Shown: positions 52,733 to 63,414, counted from the first letter of the stretch. The stretch: 64,000 bases of DNA from Nematopogon swammerdamellus (GCA_946902875.1 OX336349.1:13911891-13975890), one strand, 5' to 3'. A program made the numbers and translations. Notes: generated by a model from the letters alone, not told the origin.

Positions 52733-52818
52733 GGAGTCATATCCCTTAGTCGCCTTTTACGACATACACGGGAAGAGATGCAGTGGGGCTATTCTTTTAA
52801 AGTACCGGCCCCACAAGG
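52733..52818 (-). repeat. 330-bp repeat (family C), 5' fragment
   Basis: ATCCCTTAGTCGCCTTTTACG through TCTTTTAAAGTACCGGCCCC, the complement of the family C 5' end. Only 10 bp from the preceding SINE. Confidence 0.65.
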
Positions 52819-53491
52819 TACAATTTGGGCCTCATAGTAAATATTTCTACGAAAAATATAAGTATAGGATCTCCTTAATGCATTGACGTTTCGATCTAAA
52901 AATACTACCTATTTCTGGAATCTAATCGCTTGTCCGTTCGATGTTCGATGTGTCCCGTCATCGTCGTCGTCTCAAATACTCGGCGACTCTCGATTTTCCC
53001 TTCAATGAATTCGATCGTATCCGACGACGCCTTTCGAATATGCTTTGAAGTACTTCAGGGGCGACTTTCTGTCTCCAATTAAAGGTTTTGCCGAGCCGAA
53101 TCGTTTCACCTTAAAGTGTGATCAATCATTTGACTAATAGCTTCAATTTGTCTTGTTTCGCTTGCGTCTGCGCCGACTGGCGTCTCCGCCGCCGCGAGCG
53201 CCCCCAAGCGGCCGACTAGTTACGTAATTACACGCTGAAGGAACCCTTTTAGGCCGCCAATCAGCGTTCGTAAGGGCAACTTTAATGCCATTAATCTTGT
53301 TTCAGTGGATGCATTGAAGGAAAAACGTCGGTTTTACATTCGGCGCGACTTCCTTCCTACCTTGGCAATTTACACGCCAGTAGTTTTCCTCTGATGAGTT
53401 AGTTTTAGTTTCCGCGTGTATTTCGCACTAATTTATCCTATAATTTCCAATTTCCATTTGTAGGTAGTGCTAAAACTAAACATAAAACCAA
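52819..53491. other. Unassigned sequence
   Basis: About 670 bp. A GC-rich patch lies around 53160-53215. No gene recognised. Confidence 0.3.
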
Positions 53492-53671
53492 TTAAAACCG
53501 GCCAAGTGCGAGTTGAACTCGCGCACCGAGGGTTCCGTATCGCCATGTCATAGTTAGCGCCACTCACGCCATCTATGGCGTGTTATGAAATGCTTCATAT
53601 TAGTTAAATGTCATGAATAGTTAAAATGCTTCACACTCTATTCGGTAGATGGCGCGCGCGCATGCACTTTT
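53492..53671 (+). mobile_element. (GTCY)n MITE, 5' part
   Basis: AACCGGCCAAGTGCGAGTTG, GAGGGTTCCGTATCGCCATG, CGGTAGATGGCGCGCGCGC. Truncated before its microsatellite and head-to-head with the copy at 53848-54327. Confidence 0.7.
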
Positions 53672-53674
53672 AGA

Positions 53675-53800
53675 TAGATAGATAGAAAGTTCTTTATTGC
53701 TCCAGTAAACATTAAACAGTAACAAATACATTAGAAAATTTACATAAGGTGCAAGGGCGGACTTATCCCTTACAGAGATTTCTTACAGTCAACCTTTCAT
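53675..53800 (-). repeat. LINE 3'-UTR-like repeat
   Basis: (TAGA)n, AAGTTCTTTATTGCTCC, GGGCGGACTTATCCC and TTCTTACAGTCAACCTTTC match the complement of the 3' end at 8360-8530. Sits between two inverted MITEs. Confidence 0.5.
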
Positions 53801-53847
53801 TCAGCTACGTACGTTATATGAATACATATAAATTACTAATTTTCGTT

Positions 53848-54327
53848 TTTAGCGTTCCGTATCCGGTACGGGACGCTACTATTAAGCCTACGCCGTCTGT
53901 CTGTCTGTCTGTCCGTCCGTCCGTCCGTCCGTCCGTCCATCCATCCCTCCGTCCGTCCGTCCGTCCGTCCGTCCGTCCGTCCGTCCGTCCGTCCGTCCGT
54001 CCGTCCGTCAGTCCGAGGGCTATATTTCTTGAACCGTAATAAGTACCCCGTTGAAATTTTCACAGAATATGTGTTATTATGGCCGATATGATAACGAATA
54101 ATAAAATAAGAAAAAGTAAAAAAAAAATCAGGGGGATAGAAGAAACCAAAAAGTGTATGCGCGCGCGCCATCTACCGAATAGAGTATGAAGCATTTTAAC
54201 TAATCATGAATTTGAACTAATATGAAGAATTTCATAAATCGCCATAAATGGCGTGAGTAGCGCTAACATGGCGATACGGAACCCTCAGTGCGCGAGTTCG
54301 ACTCGCACTTGGCCGGTTTTTTATTAT
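53848..54327 (-). mobile_element. (GTCY)n MITE, complete
   Basis: Runs from AGCGTTCCGTATCCGGTACG through a long (GTCT)n/(GTCC)n tract (53890-54012) to GACTCGCACTTGGCCGGTTTTTTATT. A related copy is at 62022-62402. The translated SVRPSVRPSV frame is only the microsatellite. Confidence 0.75.
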
Positions 54328-54349
54328 CTATCTATACTATACTATAAAA

Positions 54350-57300
54350 CTAATAAAAATAGAATCTAAAATAAGGGAGGAGAAAATTGTCCAGAGACAC
54401 CCCGCCGGAGTTGTGGCGTGTATCAGCCATCACACCCACTCCCGTCCGCGTCGACGACCCGAGTCCCGACCGATAGCTATTGGAAGAATAAATCACCAGA
54501 AAAACGGGTCGATGCGGGGGAATGTTCCCTAACACCCGCAACGGTACATCTCTATTTATTTTTTATTTTATTTATTTAGAGTAACCAACAGTGTGATCAA
54601 CACAAAATTTGCAATAGTACAACGGGCCACACATACACCGCTAATAGGTCACTACAGATAAAACTAAGTATGCGATAGCGTAAGAGAAAGAAAAATACAT
54701 TTAAAGAAATCAAAACTGATAAATGAACAGTTATTAAAATAGAAAAAAATAATAATAATTACGCGAACGAGCCGCTTCTTCTCGACCACCCGCACGCCCT
54801 TCACCGACGCCCGCCGAGACATCGTCAGGATCATCGAACGATGACGACGGGCCGACGACACCGTCCCCGCCAATACACCGACGGCGAGGACGACGTCCAC
54901 CACCGGCACGCTTGGGGCCGTCGGGGTCTCGTACCCCACCTACAGCCCCCGCTACCGATGGTGTAGTGCGCCGTATACGTTGGACTTATGAAATAAATAT
55001 AAAAGTCATGACGGCGTACTACAGGGCCACACAGGGAGAAACAGTCCGGACTGCTTACCGACCGAGGCTGCTTTCTGAATTTCAGGCTTTGGAATCGACC
55101 ATCTCTGTTTCAGCCCAGCGCCTATCAGATCAAGTACGGCTCATCCTAAACCGCCATTTTGTAGATGACGCCGTCCTTGACCAACTACGCCTTGATGCGC
55201 TCCCCCCTGCCACTGCCACGACGCCCGCACGCCCGGACGCCGCATGCGCCCCGCCGCCGCCTCCGGCGAGAGCGCGGGGTGCTGCCGCTGTCGCCACCGT
55301 TGCTGATGTGACAGCCGCACCCGTACCGACACCACCATCTGCCGAGGAGGGTGGCGATGTGGTAGGGGGCATCGTAAGTACCCAAGATAATGAGTTCATG
55401 AGGAGGACTCTTGAAGAGGCGATTCTGGAGTACCGCTCGGCACCTACTAATGACAGGCCGCGAATACCAAGGTTGCCCACGAATAAAAAAAATCTTATTA
55501 TGGTGAGGATCCTGGATTCGTATCTAAAACAATATATCGAGTCTAGTGTAGATCTCGCCGATACTCACTCGATCTTGTACTGTGGGGCGGTGGCTGCCTG
55601 TCGCATGGCGCGTTTGAAATTCGAGAATATATCTAGAGACACAAGCGCCAGGCCAACCACCGCTCCCGCGTGGCAGTTACGGATCGAGCGACATATCGGC
55701 GAGGCCAGGATCCTCATCGGAAAGCTATACTGCTTCAGGTCTGGAAATACCAGACCGAAAATCATGCGCTTCGTGACGAAGGCTTTTGGTGGTGCTATAT
55801 TAAGCCAGACACAGCCAAACTTCCACTCACTAGTCACGGAGCGCATAGATGGCCTGAAGCAGCAAATTAGCGCGTGGGCCCAACGTATCCGTCGCTATAG
55901 GAAGCGTGTCGACCGTTATCACCAGAATCGTCGATTCCAGAGTGACCAAAGGTGGGTATACCGGAACTGGGAGCACCCGAACCAACGACCGACAGACACG
56001 ATCCGACCGACTGAGCAAGAAAATGCTTTATTTTGGAAAAACATCTGGTCGGATCCTGTCTGTCACGTCGAGGGTGAATGGATGAGAGTTGTCCAGCGGG
56101 TGTGTCAGTCGATAGAACCAATGTCCGCCATAAATATCAGCGAGGAGGATGTAGGTTCTGCAATCCGCCAGGCACTGAACTGGAAATCTCCAGGGCCGGA
56201 CGGATTGCAGAACTTCTGGCTGAAATGGTTCAGAAGCTGCCACTCCCGCTTGGCTGTTCAATTCCAAGATGCCCTCGACCATCGGGTTCTCCCAGAGTTC
56301 ATGACTACTGGTGTCACCCACCTGCTCCATAAATCTGGTAGTACTGCGGAACCTAAAAATTATAGACCTATCACTTGCTTGCCTACCATCTACAAGCTCC
56401 TGACATCCATTCTGACGCACAAAATATCAATTCACATAAAGGACAATAACATCTTGTCCGTTGCTCAGAATGGATGTCGGGCTGGGTCCCGCGGTACTAA
56501 GGAGCTGCTCCTTATGGACATGACCGTTTGTCAGCAGGTCCGACGCAATCGAAAGAACCTGTCTGCTGCCTGGATAGACTACAAGAAGGCTTTTGACTCC
56601 GTGCCCCATACATGGTTGCTAAGGATACTAGAACTATACAAAACTGACACGAATATCTGTCAATTCCTTGGCGCATGTATGGAACAATGGAGTACTATCC
56701 TTCGTGTACCAGGTGGAGAACGGACTTCGGCTGCAGACGACCGGATTCCCATACGGCGGGGGATCTTCCAGGGAGACAGTCTGAGTCCGCTTTGGTTTTG
56801 TCTGGCTCTGAACCCTCTTAGCACTCTGCTTGAGGACTCAGAGCTGGGCTACTGTCTTCGAAGAGGAAGCTCTCGAATATCGCACTTATTTTATATGGAT
56901 GACCTCAAACTGTTTGCCAAGTCGGACACTGAACTAATGTCGATGATGAAGATAACTGAAGGCTTCAGCAACGACATTGGAATGGAGTTCGGCTTGGAAA
57001 AATGTGGGACCATCCATGTGGAACGTGGTGTGATCGTGAACTCCGGCGGCATACAGTTGTCGGAGTCCATGAATGTTCGAGCTCTCTCCGAAGACGAAAC
57101 TTATAAATATCTGGGAATATCGGAGGCTCTCAGCATACGGGATACGGACATGAAACAATCAGTTAAGGAAAAGTTTTTTCGTCGTCTTACAAAAGTACTT
57201 AATAGCCTTTTGTCAGGCGGCAATAAAATTCGTGCCTATAACGGTTGGGTCATGCCTGTGCTCGTATATACTTTCGGTATTCTCAGATGGACTCAGACCG

Positions 57301-58510
57301 AATTGGACTCGCTGGACAGAAAGGTCAGGACGCTGATGACGAAATCCCGTATGCATCACCCACGATCATCGGTCATGAGGTTGTATATCCCGCGGAAGTG
57401 TGGGGGTCGAGGTATGTTAAATGCCAAGAACCTGCACAACCGCGAGGTATGCAATCTCCGTCAGTACTTTTTGGAAAAGACTGATGTTTGTGAGATGCAT
57501 CGCGATGTCGTCACCAGCGATAAAGGTCTTACCCCGCTGAACATGGGAAAAGAGAACTGGCGGAAGCCGGTTGTACTGAGCACCGAGGACCGCATGGAAG
57601 TATGGAAAGGCAAGGAGCTGCACGGTAGGTACTTCCGGTCTCTCACGGGACCGGATGTAGACCAACTTGCTTCCGTGCACTGGCTACGCTTCGGGGACCT
57701 CTTCGGGGAAACCGAAGGGTTTGTCTTTGCAATACAAGATGAGGTTGTCAAGACGAACAACTATAGGAAACACATAATGAAGGACGGGACCATTGACATC
57801 TGCCGCGCCTGCCACCAACCTGGCGAGTCCCTCAGACATGTGATTTCCGGTTGTTCGCAGCTTGCCAACACCGAGTATTTGCATAGACACAACCTAGTAG
57901 CCAGGATTATCCACCAGCAACTTGCCTTAAAGTTCAACCTTGTAGGTACCGAAGTGCCTTACTATAAGTACAATCCGCTGCCAGTTCTCGAGAACGGTCA
58001 TGTCACACTCTACTGGGACCGGTCCATTATCACAGACAGGACTATTCTCGCGAACAGACCTGATATTGTGATAGTGGACCGGGAGGCAAGGCGCGCAACG
58101 CTCGTCGATATCGCCGTGCCGCATGATGGTAACCTCGTCAGTAAGGAAGCAGAGAAGATGTTAAAGTATCTGGATCTACAGCACGAGGTTACCAAAATGT
58201 GGCCCGTCGACTCGACGATCGTTGTGCCGATAGTCGTTTCGGCGCATGGGCTGATAGCGAAGAGCCTCGACGACCACCTTGAGAGGCTCTCGCTGAGTGG
58301 TTGGGTCAAGGGCCAGATCCAGAAGGCAGCCCTGCTCGACACTGCACGCATCGTCCGGAGGTTCCTCTCTTTGGGACCCGACCATCGGTAGCTTGGGCTC
58401 GCCCCGCCGCCGGTGGTGGAAACTCCATTTGTTTTTGTATTAATTTTAGATTTTAAGTTTGTAAATATTATGTAAAATTAATATAAAAAAAATGTGTAAA
58501 TAAATGGATA
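54350..58510 (+). mobile_element. R4/Dong-like LINE, long copy
   Basis: Single-ORF non-LTR element with a C-terminal restriction-like endonuclease. The 3' UTR (58392-58510) contains AACTCCATTTGTTTTTGTAT and ends GTGTAAATAAAT; the same block closes the relic at 19869-20130. The 5' border is uncertain: GC-rich probable leader at ~54360-54545 is followed by an AT-rich block (~54550-54758) that may be an insertion. No target duplication could be fixed. Confidence 0.75.
54759..58391 (+). CDS. R4-type LINE protein: reverse transcriptase + restriction-like endonuclease
   Basis: Uninterrupted frame. A TTG at 54912 gives 1,159 residues (numbering used here); the frame is open from 54759, after a TAA at 54756. 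The first in-frame ATG (55008) lies inside the conserved N-terminal block RIRWTYEINIKVMTAYY, so no suitable AUG is visible. A Pro/Ala-rich linker follows. Reverse transcriptase (about 420-760) has SPGPDGLQNFW, AAWIDYKKAFDSVP, GIFQGDSLSPLWF and the active site YMDD at 661-664. A C-x2-C-x8-H-x4-C motif lies at 964-981. The endonuclease carries RPDIVIVD (D1051) and LVDIAVP (D1066), the catalytic layout of R2/R4 elements. It should cleave target DNA and prime reverse transcription there. All key residues are present. Confidence 0.88.
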   Translation, partial: LRERAASSRPPARPSPTPAETSSGSSNDDDGPTTPSPPIHRRRGRRPPPARLGPSGSRTPPTAPATDGVVRRIRWTYEINIKVMTAYYRATQGETVRTAYRPRLLSEFQALESTISVSAQRLSDQVRLILNRHFVDDAVLDQLRLDALPPATATTPARPDAACAPPPPPARARGAAAVATVADVTAAPVPTPPSAEEGGDVVGGIVSTQDNEFMRRTLEEAILEYRSAPTNDRPRIPRLPTNKKNLIMVRILDSYLKQYIESSVDLADTHSILYCGAVAACRMARLKFENISRDTSARPTTAPAWQLRIERHIGEARILIGKLYCFRSGNTRPKIMRFVTKAFGGAILSQTQPNFHSLVTERIDGLKQQISAWAQRIRRYRKRVDRYHQNRRFQSDQRWVYRNWEHPNQRPTDTIRPTEQENALFWKNIWSDPVCHVEGEWMRVVQRVCQSIEPMSAINISEEDVGSAIRQALNWKSPGPDGLQNFWLKWFRSCHSRLAVQFQDALDHRVLPEFMTTGVTHLLHKSGSTAEPKNYRPITCLPTIYKLLTSILTHKISIHIKDNNILSVAQNGCRAGSRGTKELLLMDMTVCQQVRRNRKNLSAAWIDYKKAFDSVPHTWLLRILELYKTDTNICQFLGACMEQWSTILRVPGGERTSAADDRIPIRRGIFQGDSLSPLWFCLALNPLSTLLEDSELGYCLRRGSSRISHLFYMDDLKLFAKSDTELMSMMKITEGFSNDIGMEFGLEKCGTIHVERGVIVNSGGIQLSESMNVRALSEDETYKYLGISEALSIRDTDMKQSVKEKFFRRLTKVLNSLLSGGNKIRAYNGWVMPVLVYTFGILRWTQTELDSLDRKVRTLMTKSRMHHPRSSVMRLYIPRKCGGRGMLNAKNLHNREVCNLRQYFLEKTDVCEMHRDVVTSDKGLTPLNMGKENWRKPVVLSTEDRMEVWKGKELHGRYFRSLTGPDVDQLASVHWLRFGDLFGETEGFVFAIQDEVVKTNNYRKHIMKDGTIDICRACHQPGESLRHVISGCSQLANTEYLHRHNLVARIIHQQLALKFNLVGTEVPYYKYNPLPVLENGHVTLYWDRSIITDRTILANRPDIVIVDREARRATLVDIAVPHDGNLVSKEAEKMLKYLDLQHEVTKMWPVDSTIVVPIVVSAHGLIAKSLDDHLERLSLSGWVKGQIQKAALLDTARIVRRFLSLGPDHR

Positions 58511-58671
58511 TTATGAATATTTCAAATAACTAATTAATTAAAAACAGAACTGTTAATTTACATACTTGCAAAAATTACGATATAAAACTAAACTAAGCTA
58601 AACAAACATTACATGGTACTATTACTAAAATGACAGACTATTTATTGGTAAATGGACAGATGACCTAAAAA

Positions 58672-58788
58672 GGTAGCCGGGAGTAGATGGATGAGAAGAG
58701 CGGAAGACCGCGTGTGGTGGCGTGCCTTGGGAGAGGCCTATGTCCAGCAGTGGACCGATACAGGCTGATGATGATGATGATGATGATT
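58672..58788 (+). pseudogene. RTE-type LINE 3' end with (TGA)n tail
   Basis: Encodes WMRRAEDRVWWRALGEAYVQ followed by QWTDTG and a stop that merges into (TGATGA)n. Only the last ~35 codons of the ORF survive. Confidence 0.75.
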
Positions 58789-58971
58789 ACTAAAACAATA
58801 AAAACAGATATGGAAGAATTCCGTCACTTATACGTTCGCGTATCACGTTATAAGTTATATATAACATAGCTATGTTTACAAGCTATGCATGGGTTAAATT
58901 AAATATGTACCTACTTCTAATGAACCACAAAAAAAAAATTATATTGCAGAAAATATATCTGAAAGAAATGT

Positions 58972-59225
58972 CAAGGTCTGTCAATTCGTTTCTTTGTCGC
59001 ACCGCTAGGTTGTGGAACTGTCTTCCAGCGAGTGTGTTTTCCGGATCCTTTAACCTGGGTGTCTTCAAACATCGTATAAACAGCCAAGAAAGCCTAGCAA
59101 TAGTTCGCAAATCTGCTGGCATGGCACCTAACTGAGCTTGGCGAGGAGAGGTGTTTTTGGCTCTGTCCACTGCACCATTTTGGTCTCTCGGCACAGCCAC
59201 CCATGTTGGTTTACATAAAAAAAAT
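58972..59225 (+). pseudogene. LINE-J ORF2 C-terminus and 3' UTR
   Basis: Frame ending at 59135 reads SFLCRTARLWNCLPASVF then FNLGVFKHRIN and RKSAGMAPN. The 3' UTR ends GGTTTACATAAAAAAAA. 5'-truncated copy of the family best seen at 24420-24816. Confidence 0.75.
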
Positions 59226-59535
59226 TAAATATTCCTTCAAATTCTCAAGGCATTTCAAGAGGACAAATTGGGTTTGGGATTGTTCAGTTTATAAAAAAAT
59301 CAAAGAATAGAAAAAATCTTTTCCTAAATATTTCTGCGAATCCTCCATCAAAATGAGCTTTGTTCGGGTTTCTTTGGCGGTTTCAGCTGAAAGGAATTTC
59401 CGAGGTTGTCCACAGACGTCCTGGCTCGGTAGGATCATCGCTTCAAATGCCTCATTATTTATTGTAGTTATTCATTGTTAATATTATTTATTGTAGTTGA
59501 AATAAATTTAACTAATATAGAAAACTTGTATTTCT
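59226..59535. other. Unassigned sequence
   Basis: Nothing recognised. Confidence 0.3.
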
Positions 59536-59877
59536 AACTAGCTTTTGCCCGCGGCTTTGCTCGCGGTATACTGGGTTTAATAAAATAGCAAATAAAGTTT
59601 ATGATAATAAAGGATCGCATCTCTTATATTCTATCTCTCTCTCTCCCGTCCATACCATACATAGGTATTTGATACTGCTCAGACCTAATGCTATTTATTA
59701 TGACGGTATATATCCTATAGTGAGCCCCAAGAACTACTCTTTTCATGGTCCAAACAGCATCAAAATATGTTCATTGGTTCTGGATTTTACCTCAAACATA
59801 TGTGCCACTTTAGTGCCGATCCGGCACACATACATACACAAAGACGTTCCCTTTTATTTATTTAGAGAGAAGAGATA
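59536..59877 (-). mobile_element. Helitron-like non-autonomous element
   Basis: In element orientation it starts near TCTCTTCTCTCTAAATAAAT with AAAAGGGAACGTC. It ends with hairpin CCGCGAGCAAAGCCGCGGG then CAAAAGCTAG followed by T, fitting the Helitron 3' rule (hairpin, CTRR, insertion at A/T). Sibling at 11755-12040. Confidence 0.6.
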
Positions 59878-61124
59878 ATCGAGATATATTTTAGGTTTTA
59901 AGAGAGACAAAACTTTAGACGAACAGAGAGGAACATGATATTGAAGGTATTTTAATCACAAACAAATTATATTAGGTTCGATATCACGAAATAATGAAAG
60001 AATTGAAACTCCCCGCCCCCCGACTGCTGAAAACAAAACAAAGGGCCGTAGAAAATGCCGTATTCGAGCGTAGTCCTGTCAAATAGTTATTTTTAATTAG
60101 GTATATTAAAATTTATACCTAACACGGAAAGACGCTAGATTTTTTTTTTCATAAACGCCGTAGCTAAGGAAAGTATTCATTTGCATAACATTATGTGAGG
60201 ACTCACCGAAATTTGTTACTTATTCATGTAAACACTGAGTTTGGTTTGCTTCACCTTCTTTCTAATTTTCGGTTTCCCAAAAAAATTCGGAACGCTCAAT
60301 TTTTTATTCTATTTACAGGTAAATTTCGTTTATTTTCGTTTGCTTATTCTTCTCAAGTTTTAGAAGTCAAAAAAAGAAAGGATGCAAGTTTAAAATTGAA
60401 CTATATTTTTCTCGTCATAAGGTTCACTGTCGTGCTTGCAATACCAGCCGAGTACCCCTTAAGGATAACCGGAGCTCGTAGCCTCGTCCTGTCGGGAGTT
60501 GTATTATAATTTGCATGGCTAATGCCTTTAATAAACGTTTAAAAGGCGACTTTCATTTTTTTGAGTAACAAAAAGCGAAGACGCCAGTCCGCCTTCAAGT
60601 TCATCTGCTTATATTTCCACTAAATTAAGTGGGTCACAGCTGTCTTGAATTTCACCGTTTGTGTCATGATTTACCGTTGAAAAATAATTCTTATTTGTTT
60701 GAAACGAGAGCTGTTTTCAGACTGAACAGGTGCTACACATTTTCAGCGCAGAGTGCCTGAATAATAAGATCGATAAAGGTGTTGGTGAGAAAGAATGCTC
60801 GCCAGAGTTCAAGTGAATATTTCGGAATATAACTTGACTTGAGAAATATGTTCTTATATTTGATTTTAATTCAAGTATTTACTTCCTTCTTCCACTTTCC
60901 TCGTTACTGGAATGGTCTGCCGGCATTATTCCCATCGTATGCTATTTTGTGCCTATTAAGAATATGTATCGCTATAAACCTTCACGTGATAGGCTATTCT
61001 TGGATGACAAAGTGTATTTCTTTGCCTTTAGCGTCTATTGGAAGCGATATCGCTTTATTTATGTTTCATTATTTTCGAGTTTCTCCAATAAGTCGGCAAA
61101 CCTACATTTTTATTTGTGTAATTC
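59878..61124. other. Unassigned sequence
   Basis: About 1.2 kb. A 122-codon frame at 60839-61207 contains a FPRYWNGLPALF string that loosely recalls LINE C-terminal tails, but the rest does not support it. No gene called. Confidence 0.35.
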
Positions 61125-61200
61125 GGAATGAGTGGCTGAATCAGAGGGGCCAGAGTACATGCTCCGCTTACCCAATATCACCACCGAGAAAATGCCTTTT
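61125..61200 (-). mobile_element. SINE-2, 3' fragment
   Basis: GTGGCTGAATCAGAGGGGCC, CATGCTCCG and CCAATATCACCACCGAGAA match the complement of the 33187-33591 SINE tail. Confidence 0.55.
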
Positions 61201-61202
61201 TT

Positions 61203-61255
61203 TATAGCCTATGTCCAGCAGTGGACCGATACAGGCTGATGATGATGATGATGAT
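61203..61255 (+). pseudogene. RTE-type LINE 3' end with (TGA)n tail
   Basis: AGCCTATGTCCAGCAGTGGA, CCGATACAGGCTGATGATG. Only ~15 codons remain, and the (TGA)n runs straight into the SINE at 61256. Confidence 0.7.
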
Positions 61256-61459
61256 GACACGGTTGACTACATCACCTACAAAATCTGTGATGTCAGCCTA
61301 TAACGCCGGGTGAATTAGGTGCCATGTCAATGCTTCCCTTCATTTCATGTCGGCTATACTGAACTGGACGGAAAACACGAACTATTTACATAGCCATTTC
61401 GACCGACGTTTCATTCATTGCGGTGGTACAACCCGGGCGGGATAAACCCGCCACCTATA
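61256..61459 (-). mobile_element. SINE-1, body without poly(A)
   Basis: GACACGGTTGACTACATCACC through GGCGGGATAAACCCGCCACC. The expected poly(T) plus GGAAAC is replaced by the RTE tail. Confidence 0.78.
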
Positions 61460-61629
61460 GTGGCTATAGGATACTTTCCATTTTCTTAATTGGTTAGTGC
61501 GAGGTTACAGGGAAGACTAAGTTTTAGAGATTTTCTTTGACTGGTAGACAAGAGGCTATTGAATTTATCTGTGTAGGAGTGGTATGGACATATTATCTCC
61601 ATTTTAGAAATCTTCATAATTATTTCCCG

Positions 61630-61768
61630 AATTATTTAACCTGGGTGTCTTCAAACGTCTTATTAACAGGCTAGGCAGCCTAGCAATAGTCAGCAAATCT
61701 GCTGGTATGGCACCTAAATGAGCGTTGTTTTGCGAGGAGAGGTTTGTTGGTTAACATAAAAAAATTTA
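61630..61768 (+). mobile_element. LINE-J 3' end fragment
   Basis: TTTAACCTGGGTGTCTTC, AATCTGCTGGTATGGCACC, ending GGTTAACATAAAAAAAT, with a deletion in the 3' UTR. Confidence 0.65.
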
Positions 61769-62021
61769 CCACCACAAGAATTAAAAAAGTTTAAAGTCCC
61801 TTAGACATTATGGATGAATGAAGCTAAAATCAATGGTGAAGAATGGAAGTTCAAACAAATCCGGAATAGCCGGCGATCGCTTGCAGATCTCGTCATAAAA
61901 CTGATAACGAAATCCAATAACAATTCATAAGGACCGTAATATCGAGGATGTTATCCCTTCGTCCTGGCGCCAAACTACGCTCCTATATCGCGGTCAAAGA
62001 ATTCAAGACGACAGAATACGA
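61769..62021. other. Unassigned sequence
   Basis: Nothing recognised. Confidence 0.3.
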
Positions 62022-62402
62022 AAAAACCGGCCAAGTGCGAGTCGAACTCGCGCACCGAGGGTTCCGTATCGCCATGTCATGGTTAGCGCCACTCACGCCA
62101 TCTATGACGTGTTATGAAATGCTTGGTATTAGTTAAATGTCATGATTAGTTAAAATGCTTTACGCTCTATTCGGTAGATGGCGCGCGCGCATACACTTTT
62201 TGGTTTCTTCTATGAGAACCCCCGTGAATTTTTTACTTTTTCTTATTTTTATTATTTGTTATATCGGCCATAATAACACATGTGAAAATTTCAACGGGCT
62301 ACCTATTACGGTTCAAGAGATACAGCCCTCGGACGGACAGACAGACAGACGGACGGACAGACAGACAGGCGGACGGACGGACAGACAGACGGCGTAGGCT
62401 TA
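62022..62402 (+). mobile_element. (GTCY)n MITE
   Basis: AACCGGCCAAGTGCGAGTCG, CGGTAGATGGCGCGCGCGC, TTGGTTTCTTCTATGAGAA, TGTGAAAATTTCAACGGGC, then (GGAC/AGAC)n at 62331-62393 and GGCGTAGGCTTA. Directly precedes the LINE relic at 62421. Confidence 0.7.
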
Positions 62403-62420
62403 AAGCCAGGTAAAATAAAA

Positions 62421-63330
62421 ATGGGTATCCCACAGGGTTCTGCATTGGGTAACACATTATTTTTAGTATTTATTAATGATTTAGCCTTAATTCAGATAGA
62501 TGGTGTTGATGACACTAGTATAATAGTCTTTGCTGATTCCATGCATGAACTGGAAATAAAATTAAACTCCGTAGTAGGAAAAATATCGGAATGGTTTGCT
62601 GCGAACGGACTAATACTAAACACATCGAAAACCAACCTATGGTATTTTCTGGACGGAACTGTGTTACCCGTGAGCTCTCTATTTCGAATTCCTCTGGTTC
62701 TATTGGTTCCCAGTCATGCATACGATTTTTAGGATTCTACATTGACCCAACTCTATGTTGGAAAAGTCACATAGACAAACTATGTGACAAGATGGCTAGA
62801 GGTATTTATGCATTAAGAGAGTTACGCCGCTTGATAGGTCCAGAGGTTTTGAAACAATCCTACTATGCATATGTACACTCATTACTATCGTATGGAGTAA
62901 TCCTGTGGGGTAACTCAACCGATGCTGAAAGAGTGCTAATACTGCAAAAACGAGCAATTAGGGTATTAGCCAGTGTACCGCGAAAAACATCTTGCAGAGA
63001 CCTTTTCAAATCCTTTGGTATATTAACCGTGTGCTCTCTCTATAAATGAAGTAGTAGTATATGTACGTAAGAATATTAATTTTTTTGAGTTTAACGGCGC
63101 TAGTCATAATTATAGTACACGTAACTCTGAGCGATTAAAATCAGTTGCGCATAAATCAGCGATGGCTGAAAAATACCCTGACGTGATCGGACCCAAATTG
63201 TACGAAAATGTTCCCGAAAAAATTAAATCAATAAACAGTGACAATGTGTTCCAGAGTCAGCTGAAAATATTCCTTTTAGATAATCCATTCTATAAATTAA
63301 ATGATTTTTTTTCATATTGTAAATAAACAA
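62421..63330 (+). pseudogene. Jockey-group LINE reverse transcriptase relic
   Basis: The first frame has GIPQGSALGNTLFLVFINDL and a truncated active site (FAD followed directly by SMHELE, so the second Asp and some following residues are gone), then WFAANGLILNTSKTN. After a frameshift near 62630-62650, a second frame continues with GFYIDPTLCWKSHIDKLCDK, LLSYGVILWGN and CRDLFKSFGILT. A third frame carries the C-terminal YSTRNSERLKSVAHKSAM and FLLDNPFY. The N-terminal RT motifs and endonuclease are missing. Dead fragment of a family different from LINE-J. Confidence 0.75.
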
Positions 63331-63414
63331 TCATGCGGACTTGGACGATTCAAATGAATCTTTTTATATGTATAAATTTGACTGAACCCTATGTTCTTTG
63401 TACTTTATTCTCTT
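63331..63414. other. Short spacer
   Basis: AT-rich, nothing recognised. Confidence 0.3.

Noticed and set aside
53749..54039. Protein with SVRP repeats
   Set aside because: Translation of a (GTCC)n microsatellite within a MITE.
60839..61207. 122-codon host gene
   Set aside because: Low-complexity hydrophobic translation of AT-rich DNA running into SINE-2 and RTE fragments; only a weak LINE-like string.
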